A stretch of DNA of 64,000 bases from Leeuwenhoekiella sp. MAR_2009_132 (GTDB lineage: Bacteria > Bacteroidota > Bacteroidia > Flavobacteriales > Flavobacteriaceae): the NCBI RefSeq assembly GCF_000687915.1, contig NZ_JHZY01000004.1, positions 630,001-694,000 of the forward strand, given 5' to 3'. Under the pieces are notes generated by a model. That model had not been told where the DNA came from. It saw only the letters and a program-made list of their open reading frames with translations, and made no database searches. The position numbers were made by a program, and so were the translations under genes. This document shows positions 9,790 to 18,892 of this stretch, in pieces (within the stretch, counting starts at the first letter, position 1; every line of letters begins with the position of its first letter).

Positions 9790-12270
9790 ATGAAGAATAT
9801 TTTCTTGCTATTGGGGCTAATATTTTTATTTTCTAATTGCACACAGCAGCCAGAAGCAGATACAAATCTTCTACATTTAATTCCTCATAAATCAGCAGCG
9901 ATTTTAAGGGTGCCTAATTGGGAATCATTTAAAGACAACTTGAAATCTAATGAACTAGCAAACAAAATAAAACCAACTGGTTTTGCTAAAACTTTAGAAA
10001 ACTATGCTAGCCTACTATCAAAGTTTAATCCCGAAAATGAGAGCTATATCTCTTTTGTAGCCCTGGGTGAAAACGATTATGATATTGCTTTATTTACTGA
10101 GATTTCAAAAAACGTTGTTTCAAGAGACTCTACATTTATTAGAAGTATTAAAAAAACTGATTATGAAGGCACTACTATAAACACATACTTAGTTGATGCG
10201 ATAGAAGTTTATTATATAATAAGTAACGAGATTCTAATTGCCAGTACTTCAAAACTTATTTTAGAAAATACCATACTTCAGGGTAATACTGGTAGAGATC
10301 CCATAGACTCATCACTTCAAAAAATGATTAAAACCAGTGATGCCAGCCACGCAAACCTTTACATAAAAGGTTCATACTATAAACGCCTTTTTAAAGATGT
10401 TTTATCACAGTATAAATTTGCTTTAAGAGAAGTTCCCTTTGAGTGGGCGGCAATTGATTTAGAAATTGACAATAAAAAAACTCAATTTACAGGCGTACTA
10501 ACTTCTGATATTGAGAATGGTCATACACTATCTCTTCTAAATGAATTGGAGACCGGTAATTCTCAAGTTGCCGCAACTACTCCTGTTTCGAGCATTGGTT
10601 TTAGCAGCTTATCTATAAAAGACTGGGAACAATACAAAATTAACTTAGCTAAAAAAAGAGCCATTTTACTTAAAGATTTTAAACTCCCATTAGAAGATTT
10701 TTTTCAGTCTGTAAATGAGGTAGGCCTTATTTATACAAATAATGAAACTCTGATTTTTGCAAATAGTGTAGACAACCAGAGTTCAGAAAAAGCATTAGCA
10801 GCCTATTCTTCTAAAAGATCTGAATATAGAGAAATTCCTATTTATGAATTAACAGACTCACTTGCGTTTAACAGACCATTTTCAGAATTACTAAATCCAC
10901 CTGTGGTTCACGTTTATTGCAAACTTGACTCCTACTTTATATTTTCAAGATCAATAAGTGCTATAGAAGATCTTATCGCTAATTATCAAAATGGCGCCGT
11001 TATTAAAAATTCTGAATCCTATAAGCAATTTCAAAAGAAACTAAGTGATGAATCTACATTGTTTTATTATGGAAATGTATCTGCACAAAAAACATTTTTA
11101 GAAAATAAGGTAGATAAGTCTGAAGGTAAAATCTTAGCTGAAATTAATTTTGAGAATTATCCAAATGCAGGAATACAATTTATACAAGCTGATAATTTTA
11201 CCTATGTGAATGCTGTCATTAGCAAATTTAATATTCAAAATAAAAAATCACAGGTCTCTCAAATTGCAAGTGTAAAACTTGATAATGACCTATTAGATAG
11301 CCCTCAACTACTCGAAAATTATAGAACTAAAGGCAAAAACATTCTTGTACAGGATATTTCAAACACCTTATATCATATAGATAGCAGCGGGAAAATTGAA
11401 TGGAAAAAAGAAATAGACGGACCTATATTAGGTAAAATTCAACAGGTAGATCTTTATAAAAATGGAAGATTACAATATGCTTTTACAACTGCAAACAGAT
11501 TTTATATTTTAGCCAGCGATGGAGAAATTGTAAAACCATTTGGGCAAAAGTTTGAAAACACAATAACACAACCACTAGCCGTTTTTGATTATGACGGCAG
11601 CCGTAATTATAGATTTGTAATTACGCAGGGAGCAACATTACAAATGCTTGACAATACTGCTACTATTGTTAAAGGTTTTGATTATCATAAAACCTCAAAT
11701 CTTTTAAATGCGCCTCAACACCTTCGGTCAGGAACTAAAGACTACATACTTACACAGCTAGAAGATGGATCTTTACATATTCTGGATCGCCGCGGAAATA
11801 ATAGAATAACCATAAATCAAAAATTTAAATTCTCTGGTTATCCTATTTCTATTAAAAATGGAAATTTCATCTTTTATGAAGCTGATGGAACGCAAATTTC
11901 AATTTCAGAAAGCGGAAAGATTACAACTAAGAAAAACAAATTAAGGTCTGGCTTCTTATGTGATAACTTAGTATCTGTAGAAGCTGCGTTGTTTGAAAAT
12001 AAACTCGTGATTAATGGTCAAGAAAAAGAACTTGAACTTGGTATTTACAAGGGGCTTAAAGTCATAAGATTTGAGAAAAAATACTATGTTGTTCTCACCG
12101 ATTCACAAACAAACAAAGTATACCTTTTTAATACCGAAGGTGTTCTTTTACCTAATTTTCCTGTGTATGGTACTTCAAACGCTGATGCAGGAAGCCTCAA
12201 TTCTAGCGCAAAAATGGGTCTTATTACTAAAGGTGAGTCAAACAGCGTTATAATTTATCAAATTAACTGA
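9790..12270 (+). CDS. Large lipoprotein with C-terminal propeller-like repeats
   Basis: The protein is 826 residues long and unassigned. It begins with a lipoprotein signal (LFSNC, Cys17), so it is probably anchored in the envelope. Residues about 25-480 form a mixed region opening LLHLIPHKSAAILRVPNW, which recalls DUF3352-like proteins. From about 500 onward there are repeats such as DISNTLYHIDSSGKIEWKK, RFYILASDGEI and SLHILDRRGNN, as in PQQ or WD-type beta-propellers. It follows rnhB on the same strand with a 89-base gap. No catalytic residues are recognisable, so no function is claimed. Confidence 0.75.
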   Translation: MKNIFLLLGLIFLFSNCTQQPEADTNLLHLIPHKSAAILRVPNWESFKDNLKSNELANKIKPTGFAKTLENYASLLSKFNPENESYISFVALGENDYDIALFTEISKNVVSRDSTFIRSIKKTDYEGTTINTYLVDAIEVYYIISNEILIASTSKLILENTILQGNTGRDPIDSSLQKMIKTSDASHANLYIKGSYYKRLFKDVLSQYKFALREVPFEWAAIDLEIDNKKTQFTGVLTSDIENGHTLSLLNELETGNSQVAATTPVSSIGFSSLSIKDWEQYKINLAKKRAILLKDFKLPLEDFFQSVNEVGLIYTNNETLIFANSVDNQSSEKALAAYSSKRSEYREIPIYELTDSLAFNRPFSELLNPPVVHVYCKLDSYFIFSRSISAIEDLIANYQNGAVIKNSESYKQFQKKLSDESTLFYYGNVSAQKTFLENKVDKSEGKILAEINFENYPNAGIQFIQADNFTYVNAVISKFNIQNKKSQVSQIASVKLDNDLLDSPQLLENYRTKGKNILVQDISNTLYHIDSSGKIEWKKEIDGPILGKIQQVDLYKNGRLQYAFTTANRFYILASDGEIVKPFGQKFENTITQPLAVFDYDGSRNYRFVITQGATLQMLDNTATIVKGFDYHKTSNLLNAPQHLRSGTKDYILTQLEDGSLHILDRRGNNRITINQKFKFSGYPISIKNGNFIFYEADGTQISISESGKITTKKNKLRSGFLCDNLVSVEAALFENKLVINGQEKELELGIYKGLKVIRFEKKYYVVLTDSQTNKVYLFNTEGVLLPNFPVYGTSNADAGSLNSSAKMGLITKGESNSVIIYQIN

Positions 12271-12298
12271 GTTTTTCCTTGTTCTGCAACCCTTTGTT

Positions 12299-12346
12299 AA
12301 AGGGGGATTTTCCTATTAAATATTCTAAAATAATATAATATTTTTA
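12299..12346 (+). promoter_or_regulatory. Weak candidate copy of the ATAGGG operator
   Basis: AAAGGGGGATTTTCCTAT at 12299-12316 matches 11 of the 14 fixed positions of the ATAGGGnnAATnCCnTAT motif found upstream of the LuxR regulator. After 22 bases comes TATTTTTA (12339-12346), which is like the -7 box at the regulator's own site. It also overlaps a CCCTTT/AAAGGG hairpin (12290-12304) that could end the preceding gene, so the match may be chance in AT-rich DNA. Confidence 0.25.
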
Positions 12347-12526
12347 ACTGTACTTATTTGCCTTCTCTAAGTCTTAGATAAATTATCAGTGTATAATGTA
12401 CTAATTTATAATTGGCTACCAGCTTCCCCAAACTAAATATGGTAGTCTAAAATTATAAATGACAATTTTTGATTTACATTAAACTGTCGGGATATATTAT
12501 CCTAAATAATATTTAAAACTTTTGAT

Positions 12527-13222
12527 ATGAAAGCATTCTATATTTTAATCTGTTTAAATGCACTATTACTCAATGAGTGTATTTCTCAAAATGATTGTTC
12601 AAATTTATTTACGTTTAATACTGACAGCTCTTTTGAAATGAGCGCCTACGGAACGACAAATAATTTACTTTCGGTAACTAATTATGAAGTTTCTCATATT
12701 AGACAAACATTGAATGGTAAAACAGCCTTTCTATCGGCTGTTAATAGAGATGTATCAAAAAAACGGGATACTTTAGAACAGGAAAATTATGAGATTGAGT
12801 GCACTTCAAAATCTGTAGTTCTCAATCACCGCAATGTAGTTCCGGCCTTTTTATACGATGAGTATAGTAATCTTGAGTTTGACATATCAAAAATAGCGCT
12901 TGTTGTACCTAAAAACTTAGAAATAGGACAATCTCTGGACGATGCTGTTTTAGAAATAGATATTCTTGCAACTCCCATAAAACACAGGATAACGTATCTC
13001 TTGAAAGATCGCTGTGTTACGGCTACTGAAACAATCACCACTCCTGCAGGAACTTTTAATTGTATCATTATTGAATCTAAAACCAGTATGAAGCCCCAAA
13101 ATGAAAACGCAGGCTTTGTTAAGCATTGGTTTGCGGAAGGTGTTGGTTTTATAAAACAAGTAGATTATAACAAAAAAGGACAGGTCTCAAGTGTTAATAT
13201 TCTTACTGAACTTCAGCTTTAA
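12527..13222 (+). CDS. TapB/DUF3108-like secreted protein
   Basis: This is a 231-residue exported protein with an N-terminal signal (to about residue 20). The central and C-terminal parts, including TATETITTPAGTFNCIIIESKTSM and VKHWFAEGVGFIKQVDYNKKGQ, resemble the TapB-like and DUF3108-like periplasmic proteins common in Bacteroidota, which are beta-rich. This family call is from memory of the motif pattern. The gene stands alone after a 256-base gap that carries a weak hairpin and a possible operator. Its role is unknown. Confidence 0.65.
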   Translation: MKAFYILICLNALLLNECISQNDCSNLFTFNTDSSFEMSAYGTTNNLLSVTNYEVSHIRQTLNGKTAFLSAVNRDVSKKRDTLEQENYEIECTSKSVVLNHRNVVPAFLYDEYSNLEFDISKIALVVPKNLEIGQSLDDAVLEIDILATPIKHRITYLLKDRCVTATETITTPAGTFNCIIIESKTSMKPQNENAGFVKHWFAEGVGFIKQVDYNKKGQVSSVNILTELQL

Positions 13223-13229
13223 CTAGCAA

Positions 13230-13931
13230 CTACTTTAAAACTTCTGCTTCAAATAAATTTGCGAAGTGCTTTAAAATTTTTTGCTTTACCTCATCTTCGT
13301 CAACTTTGGCTCTGCCTAATTCAACATTTAGAGAAGTAACTGCCTTTTCTTTTATTCCACAGGGAATAATATTATCAAAATAACCCAGGTTAGCATTTAC
13401 ATTAAATGCAAAGCCGTGCATAGTGACCCATCTGCTCGCACGCACGCCCATTGCACAAATTTTACGAGCAAATGGGGTTCCTACATCTAACCAAACTCCG
13501 GTTTCACCAGGTGACCGTTCAGATTTGATACCATACTCGGCAAGTGTCAAAATTATGGTCTCTTCCAGAAATCTTAAGTATTTATGAATATCTGTAAAAA
13601 AATTTTCCAAATCTAAGATAGGATACCCCACAACTTGTCCGGGACCATGATACGTAATATCTCCTCCCCTATTAATCTTATAAAACGTAGCGTTTTTTGC
13701 TTTTAATTGTTCTTCAGAAATCAATAAGTTACTAATGTCTCCGCTTTTACCTAAAGTATAAACATGGGGATGCTCAACTAACAATAAATAGTTAGGCGTA
13801 GTAAGCGTTAAATCTTCTCTCCTATTTCTAATTTTAAGATCTAAAATCTCTTTAAATAGGCGTTCCTGATAGTCCCAAACCTCCTTGTAATCGCGACTTC
13901 CTAAATCTTCTAGTCGTATTTGCTTATTCAT
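13230..13931 (-). CDS. lipB: Octanoyl-[ACP]:protein octanoyltransferase LipB
   Basis: LipB moves the octanoyl group from acyl carrier protein to the lipoyl domains of 2-oxoacid dehydrogenases and the glycine cleavage system. The 233-residue product contains RGGDITYHGPGQ (88-99), the general-base lysine in ARKICAMGV (K157) and the acyl-thioester cysteine in IIPCGI (C191). The ATG at 13931 (MNKQIRL) is chosen over a TTG five codons upstream. It converges on the TapB-like gene with only 7 bases between stops. No lipA is in the window. Confidence 0.96.
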   Translation of the reverse strand: MNKQIRLEDLGSRDYKEVWDYQERLFKEILDLKIRNRREDLTLTTPNYLLLVEHPHVYTLGKSGDISNLLISEEQLKAKNATFYKINRGGDITYHGPGQVVGYPILDLENFFTDIHKYLRFLEETIILTLAEYGIKSERSPGETGVWLDVGTPFARKICAMGVRASRWVTMHGFAFNVNANLGYFDNIIPCGIKEKAVTSLNVELGRAKVDEDEVKQKILKHFANLFEAEVLK

Positions 13932-13962
13932 ACTGCAAAGATACAATTACTATTAGGCTCAC

Positions 13963-14118
13963 TTAATATTTTCTGTTCACAATAATTAATGCTGCAATTA
14001 TTCCTGGTATCCAGCCGCACAGTGTAAGTAAACCTACAATTAATATAGAACCACAACCTTTATCTAGTACCGCGAGTGGCGGTAAAAATATTGCAACCAG
14101 TGCTCTTAAAAAACTCAT
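13963..14118 (-). CDS. YqaE/Pmp3-family small membrane protein
   Basis: This 51-residue frame encodes two hydrophobic helices joined by a short loop. The signature FLPPLAVLDKGCG in helix 1 and LCGWIPGIIAALIIV in helix 2 are those of the YqaE/Pmp3 (UPF0057) family, proteolipids linked to salt and envelope stress in other organisms. It ends 31 bases before the lipB start and lies on the same strand, so the two may be cotranscribed. A second paralogue lies at 54121-54279. Confidence 0.88.
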   Translation of the reverse strand: MSFLRALVAIFLPPLAVLDKGCGSILIVGLLTLCGWIPGIIAALIIVNRKY

Positions 14119-14183
14119 TTTTTGATTTGATTTATGATGAATGATGATCTATTTGACACAATTTACAAGCTTTCGTTACAGGT

Positions 14184-14215
14184 GTTGATTTCTCGCAAGC
14201 GAGTTGTTATATTTG
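14184..14215 (+). promoter_or_regulatory. Promoter of lysS
   Basis: GTTG (14184-14187) is followed after 20 bases by TATATTTG (14208-14215), a good match to the Bacteroidota -33/-7 promoter. Transcription would start near 14222 and give a leader of about 127 bases before the lysS ATG. Confidence 0.65.
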
Positions 14216-14221
14216 CGCACT

Positions 14222-14348
14222 TATAAGCCATCTTTCAAATAATTCTGAAAATGGTAATTTAAAATTGATTTTCAATTTCCGAAGTAATTTTCGGAGCATT
14301 TTAATCTCGATATCGAGTAAACTCCACAAGGTGGAATAAAGACAGCAT
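14222..14348 (+). promoter_or_regulatory. Hairpin-rich 5' leader of lysS
   Basis: Four stems follow one another between the promoter and the start codon. They are AAATTGA/TCAATTT (14262-14278), TCCGAA/TTCGGA (14278-14295), the 12-base palindrome CTCGATATCGAG (14306-14317) and TCCAC/GTGGA with an AAG loop (14323-14335). The last one ends 13 bases before the ATG, where it could cover the ribosome entry region. There is no T-box sequence. The stems are seen directly; a regulatory role is inferred. Confidence 0.45.
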
Positions 14349-16040
14349 ATGCAACTTTCAGAACAGGAAATTATTAGACGCGAAAAGCTAGGTAAATTAA
14401 GAGCGTTAGGGATTAACCCGTACCCGGCAGATTTATACCCCGTAGACCATACTTCAAAACAGATTAAATCTGATTTTACCGAAGGCAAACAGGTGATCAT
14501 TGCCGGTCGTCTAATGGTTCATAATATACAAGGAAAGGCATCTTTTGCGCAATTACAAGATAGCGAAGGTCGCATACAATTGTATTTTAACAGAGATGAA
14601 ATTTGCCCGGGTGAAGACAAATCACTTTATAATGATGTTTTTAAGAAATTACTTGACTTAGGTGACTTCATAGGTGTTGAAGGAACGCTGTTTACAACAC
14701 AGGTGGGTGAGAAAACTGTAATGGTTAAAGATTTTAAACTGTTGAGTAAAGCTTTAAAGCCATTACCTATCCCCAAACAAAAGGATGGTAAAACCTATGA
14801 TGCGTTTACAGATCCAGAAATGAGATACCGCCAGCGCTATGCTGATCTTGCTGTAAACCCAAAGGTTAAAGAGGTTTTCATTAAACGCACCAAGTTATTT
14901 ACAGCTATGCGTGATTTCTTTAACGATAAAGGTTACTTTGAAGTTGAGACTCCCGTATTACAATCTATACCTGGTGGTGCAGCAGCGAGACCATTTGTTA
15001 CGCATCATAATGCCTTAGATATTCCTCTATATTTAAGAATTGCTAACGAACTTTATTTAAAACGTCTCATTGTAGGCGGTTTTGATGGAGTTTATGAGTT
15101 TTCTAAAAACTTCAGAAATGAAGGTATGGATCGTACTCACAACCCAGAGTTTACCGCTATGGAAATTTATGTAGCCTACAAAGACTACAACTGGATGATG
15201 AAGTTTACAGAAAATCTACTAGAACATTGTGCTCTAGCTGTAAATGGTACTACAGAAGCTAACTTCGGAAACCACCACGTAGACTTTAAAGCTCCCTACA
15301 AACGCATCACTATGACAGATGCTATAAAACAGTTTACCGGTTTTGATATTACCGGTAAATCTGAAGATGAGCTGCGTAGTGCAGCCCTAGAGATGGGTAT
15401 TGAGGTAGATAACACAATGGGCAAAGGAAAACTTATAGATGAGATTTTTGGAGAAAAATGCGAGGGCAACTTTATACAGCCTACATTTATCACAGACTAC
15501 CCTAAAGAAATGAGTCCGCTTTGTAAAGAGCATCGCGAAAACCCAGAGCTTACCGAACGTTTTGAACTTATGGTTTGCGGTAAAGAAATCGCAAATGCGT
15601 ATTCAGAATTAAATGACCCTATAGATCAACGTGAACGTTTTGAAGAACAATTAAGGCTTGCTGCTAAAGGAGATGACGAGGCTACTGAATTTATTGACAA
15701 TGACTTTTTAAGAGCATTAGAATATGGTATGCCACCTACTTCTGGTTTAGGTATAGGTATGGATCGATTGATTATGTTTTTAACAAACAATCAATCGATA
15801 CAAGAAGTTTTATTCTTCCCGCAGATGAAAACTGAGCGTAAAAAAGTAGATTTATCTGAAGACGAAAAAGTAATCTTCAATATTCTAAAAAAAGAAAAAA
15901 ATCTTCCGTTAGAGGAATTAAAAACAGCAAGTGACTTAAGTAATAAGAAATGGGATAAGGGTATAAAAGGTCTTACCAGACAAAAACTTGCAAAAGTTGA
16001 AAAAGAAGGAGAAACATTAACCGTTTCTATAATAGATTAA
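14349..16040 (+). CDS. lysS: Lysine--tRNA ligase, class II
   Basis: LysRS attaches lysine to tRNA-Lys. The 563-residue product has the N-terminal OB-fold (about 40-150), class II motif 2 FRNEGMDRTHNPEFT (about 255-269) and motif 3 GLGIGMDRLIMF (about 466-477). The bacterial core usually ends near 500; here about 65 extra residues follow (from about 495), rich in Lys and Glu and ending LAKVEKEGETLTVSIID. Such an extension is usual in Bacteroidota as far as I recall and looks like a small helical nucleic-acid-binding domain. It has its own promoter, leader and terminator. Confidence 0.97.
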   Translation: MQLSEQEIIRREKLGKLRALGINPYPADLYPVDHTSKQIKSDFTEGKQVIIAGRLMVHNIQGKASFAQLQDSEGRIQLYFNRDEICPGEDKSLYNDVFKKLLDLGDFIGVEGTLFTTQVGEKTVMVKDFKLLSKALKPLPIPKQKDGKTYDAFTDPEMRYRQRYADLAVNPKVKEVFIKRTKLFTAMRDFFNDKGYFEVETPVLQSIPGGAAARPFVTHHNALDIPLYLRIANELYLKRLIVGGFDGVYEFSKNFRNEGMDRTHNPEFTAMEIYVAYKDYNWMMKFTENLLEHCALAVNGTTEANFGNHHVDFKAPYKRITMTDAIKQFTGFDITGKSEDELRSAALEMGIEVDNTMGKGKLIDEIFGEKCEGNFIQPTFITDYPKEMSPLCKEHRENPELTERFELMVCGKEIANAYSELNDPIDQRERFEEQLRLAAKGDDEATEFIDNDFLRALEYGMPPTSGLGIGMDRLIMFLTNNQSIQEVLFFPQMKTERKKVDLSEDEKVIFNILKKEKNLPLEELKTASDLSNKKWDKGIKGLTRQKLAKVEKEGETLTVSIID

Positions 16041-16066
16041 TTTTCAGCATTTTATTATACTATTCT

Positions 16067-16104
16067 AAAGCCTTTCAAAATATTCTGAAAGGCTTTATTT
16101 ATTT
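16067..16104 (+). terminator. Terminator of lysS
   Basis: An 11-bp stem (AAAGCCTTTCA/TGAAAGGCTTT) with an 8-base loop begins 27 bases after the lysS stop and is followed by a T-rich tract. Confidence 0.88.
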
Positions 16105-16197
16105 AAGAAATTGCTATTCTTACTAAAATACTAAACCTGCATTTAAACCTTTGTGTTTTTTTCAAGTCTTAGATACATAACAATAAAACAAATAAAA

Positions 16198-16689
16198 ATG
16201 AAAAAAATAATTGCAATAGTAGCTTTATTCGTTTCAGTAACGGCTTTAGCACAACAGGGAAATCGTCAGGAAAGAAGCAAAAAAATGATGGATGCTACTC
16301 CAGAGGAAATGGCAGATATTCAAACTAAACGTATGACCCTTGCATTAGTTCTTGATGAAAAACAACAAAAAGAAATTTACAATCTTGAGTTGGCAAATGC
16401 TAAAGAGCGAAAGAAAATGTTCGCAGATCGTGCAGCAAAAATGAAAGATGGTGAAAAACCAACAGAAGCTCAACGTGAGACTATGCGTGCAGAACGTAAA
16501 GCAAATTACAGCGCTAGATTAGACAAACAAATTGCACAACAAGAAAAGATGAAAAAAATCTTATCTGAAGAACAATTTGACCAATGGCGCAAAATGAAAT
16601 CTAAACGTCACGATCGTATGGCTAATAGAGATGGTAAGCGCGGTGATCGCTCTAAAAATAGAAGAGGAACCGAAGGAGAACGTAAATAA
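16198..16689 (+). CDS. Secreted, charged helical protein (DUF4890/Spy-like)
   Basis: The product has 163 residues. An ATG at 16198 gives a clear signal peptide (MKKIIAIVALFVSVTALAQQ); the longer frame starts at a GTG 15 codons upstream and is unlikely. The mature part is almost all charged helix with repeated ADIQTKRMTLALVLDEKQQKE and MKKILSEEQFDQWRKMK segments, like the DUF4890 and Spy/CpxP-like periplasmic proteins of Bacteroidota, and it ends in a very basic tail. By analogy it may sense or buffer envelope stress, which is inference. Confidence 0.78.
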   Translation: MKKIIAIVALFVSVTALAQQGNRQERSKKMMDATPEEMADIQTKRMTLALVLDEKQQKEIYNLELANAKERKKMFADRAAKMKDGEKPTEAQRETMRAERKANYSARLDKQIAQQEKMKKILSEEQFDQWRKMKSKRHDRMANRDGKRGDRSKNRRGTEGERK

Positions 16690-16708
16690 AATAAACTCCT
16701 AATTAATT

Positions 16709-16745
16709 AAAAACCCCTGTAACTATAGAGTTACAGGGGTTTTTG
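16709..16745. terminator. Bidirectional terminator between the DUF4890-like gene and hemL
   Basis: A strong stem (AAAACCCCTGTAACT and its complement, with a 4-base ATAG loop) is flanked by A and T runs on both sides. It can end both convergent genes. Confidence 0.9.
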
Positions 16746-16762
16746 TTTTCTATTCAATAAAC

Positions 16763-18055
16763 CTAGTTTAACTCTGGAGCAATCTTAGCGACTGCAGCAA
16801 TAGTCTCGTCTAAATCATCATAACTCAAAGCGTCTGTAATAAACCAGGTTTCATAAGCACTAGGAGCTATATAGATACCCTCATCTAACAAACCGTGAAA
16901 GAATTTTTTAAATGTTTCATTTGCACCGTTAGATGCAGATTTAAAATCTGTTACCGGCTCTTCAGCAAAATGTACCGAAATCATAGAACCTATTCTGTTA
17001 ATCGTATGTACAACTTTATTTTCAGAAAGTGCTTTTGTAATGCCTTTATGCAAATACGCTGTTTTTTCAGAAAGACGTTTAAAAACGGCGGGGTCGTTAT
17101 CTAAAGCTTCAAGCATTGCTAAACCTGCAGCCATAGCTAAAGGGTTTCCGCTTAAAGTACCTGCCTGATATACAGGTCCCACAGGCGCTAGATAATTCAT
17201 AATCTCATTACGTGCAGCAAAAGCCCCCACAGGAAGTCCTCCTCCTATAACTTTACCAAAAGTTACAATATCTGCCTGTACCCCTAATAATTCCTGAACA
17301 CCACCTGCTGCAAGTCTAAAACCAGTCATTACCTCATCAAAAATGAGTAATGCCCCGTGTTTATCACATAAATCCCGTAAACCCTGCAAAAAGCCATCTG
17401 CCGGCGGTATACATCCCATGTTTCCGGCAACGGGTTCTACTATAATTGTAGCTATCTGATCTTTATTGTTTTCAAAAAGTTGACGCACCTGATCCAAATC
17501 ATTATAACCAGCTAACAAGGTATCTTTAGCCGTACCTTGTGTTACGCCCGGGCTATTAGGAGTACCAAAAGTCACTGCGCCACTACCCGCCTGAATCAAG
17601 AAAGAATCTGAATGTCCGTGGTAGCAACCTGCAAATTTTATAATCTTGTCCCGACCCGTAAAACCTCGTGCAAGTCGTACGGCGCTCATACACGCTTCGG
17701 TACCACTATTTACAAAACGTATTTTATCTATACCCGGAACCATTTTTACAGCGAGTTCTGCGATTTTAGTTTCTATTTCTGTAGGCATCCCAAAAGAAGT
17801 GCCTTTCTTTGCTTTATCGACCACAGCGTCTACAACCGGTTGATATGCGTGCCCCAGAATCATAGGGCCCCAGGAGTTTATATAATCTATTAAGCGATTG
17901 CCATCTTCATCATATAAATAAGCGCCTTTAGCTTCTTTTACAAATATAGGGTCACCACCTACTGCCTTAAATGCTCGTACCGGCGAGTTTACTCCACCAG
18001 GTATTACTTTCTGTGCTTCAACAAACAAAGCACTGCTTCTTTTATAATTCATCAT
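16763..18055 (-). CDS. hemL: Glutamate-1-semialdehyde 2,1-aminomutase
   Basis: HemL converts glutamate-1-semialdehyde to 5-aminolevulinate, the committed tetrapyrrole precursor in the C5 route. The 430-residue protein opens with the typical [13 protein letters not shown] (18-29), has [15 protein letters not shown] (116-130), and the PLP lysine K268 in [15 protein letters not shown]. Length is normal. Its ATG overlaps the stop of the upstream GH73-LysM gene by one base (TAATG), which suggests coupled translation although the functions seem unrelated. No other hem gene lies in the window. Confidence 0.97.
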   Translation of the reverse strand: MMNYKRSSALFVEAQKVIPGGVNSPVRAFKAVGGDPIFVKEAKGAYLYDEDGNRLIDYINSWGPMILGHAYQPVVDAVVDKAKKGTSFGMPTEIETKIAELAVKMVPGIDKIRFVNSGTEACMSAVRLARGFTGRDKIIKFAGCYHGHSDSFLIQAGSGAVTFGTPNSPGVTQGTAKDTLLAGYNDLDQVRQLFENNKDQIATIIVEPVAGNMGCIPPADGFLQGLRDLCDKHGALLIFDEVMTGFRLAAGGVQELLGVQADIVTFGKVIGGGLPVGAFAARNEIMNYLAPVGPVYQAGTLSGNPLAMAAGLAMLEALDNDPAVFKRLSEKTAYLHKGITKALSENKVVHTINRIGSMISVHFAEEPVTDFKSASNGANETFKKFFHGLLDEGIYIAPSAYETWFITDALSYDDLDETIAAVAKIAPELN

Positions 18056-18891
18056 TAAAATCCGTTATACTGTGGGGTTACATTTAACTGCTGCCCTACG
18101 CTTATCGTATTATCACGTAAGCCATTATTTTTTTTCAATTCGTCAACTGTCAGGTTATACATACGCGAGATGCTGTAAAGGGTCTCCCCTTTTACGACCT
18201 TGTGCAAGACAACTCTATCTGAAGGCTCAGGCTTAAAATCTTTAACCTTAGTCCCTAAAATTTCAGCATCATAATTATACATTGCATAGCGTTCTATAAT
18301 AGCAATTAATTTTTGAGGATATTTAGGATCTGTTGCATAACCTGCTTTACGTAATCCCTTAGCCCAGCCTTTATAATCGTCAGGATCCAGATCAAATAAA
18401 TCTGCATATCTAGATCTTCCTGTTAAGAATAATGAATGATCTCTAAATGAAAATTTAGGATCACGATATTTTCTAAAACATTCTCCTGCTTCATCATCAT
18501 CGTGATAAACAACCTCACCGGTCCAGTTATGACATTTAATACCAAAGTGATTATTTGCTTTTTTAGTAAGATTACCATTTCCGGCTCCAGATTCTAGAAC
18601 AGCTTGTGCTATAGTAATACTTGCAGGTATTTTATATAAACGCATTTCTTCTTTTGCAATAGGTGCAAAATGATTTATATAATCTTCAACACTGGCAAAA
18701 GAGGCATATTCATATGCTTGTTTAGTTTCTCTAGATGTTTCTCCGGGAGTATTATCAACCGGTTTTGCTTTTGGGTTCTCATACGATCTTGAAGGTCTAA
18801 CAGACAGTTTTTTCTTAGCCGCCCGTTTACTACCACCGCATCCCACGAGCAAAAGGCTCAAAATCAAAACAACTGTAATTTTTCTTATCAT
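18055..18891 (-). CDS. GH73-type glucosaminidase lipoprotein with LysM domain
   Basis: This is a probable peptidoglycan hydrolase in the envelope. It has a lipobox (LLLVGC, Cys18), a basic linker, a glucosaminidase domain (about 70-215) with the catalytic glutamate in [13 protein letters not shown] (E100), and one LysM peptidoglycan-binding repeat at about 229-274 ([25 protein letters not shown]). It resembles flavobacterial FlgJ-like enzymes that are not tied to flagella. Its stop overlaps the hemL start and its start follows the desulfhydrase-like gene by one base, so the three form one operon. Confidence 0.92.
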   Translation of the reverse strand: MIRKITVVLILSLLLVGCGGSKRAAKKKLSVRPSRSYENPKAKPVDNTPGETSRETKQAYEYASFASVEDYINHFAPIAKEEMRLYKIPASITIAQAVLESGAGNGNLTKKANNHFGIKCHNWTGEVVYHDDDEAGECFRKYRDPKFSFRDHSLFLTGRSRYADLFDLDPDDYKGWAKGLRKAGYATDPKYPQKLIAIIERYAMYNYDAEILGTKVKDFKPEPSDRVVLHKVVKGETLYSISRMYNLTVDELKKNNGLRDNTISVGQQLNVTPQYNGF

Positions 18892-18892
18892 A

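Noticed and set aside
14222..14348. T-box riboswitch before lysS
   Set aside because: No T-box sequence or specifier loop is present, and T-boxes are not known in this phylum.
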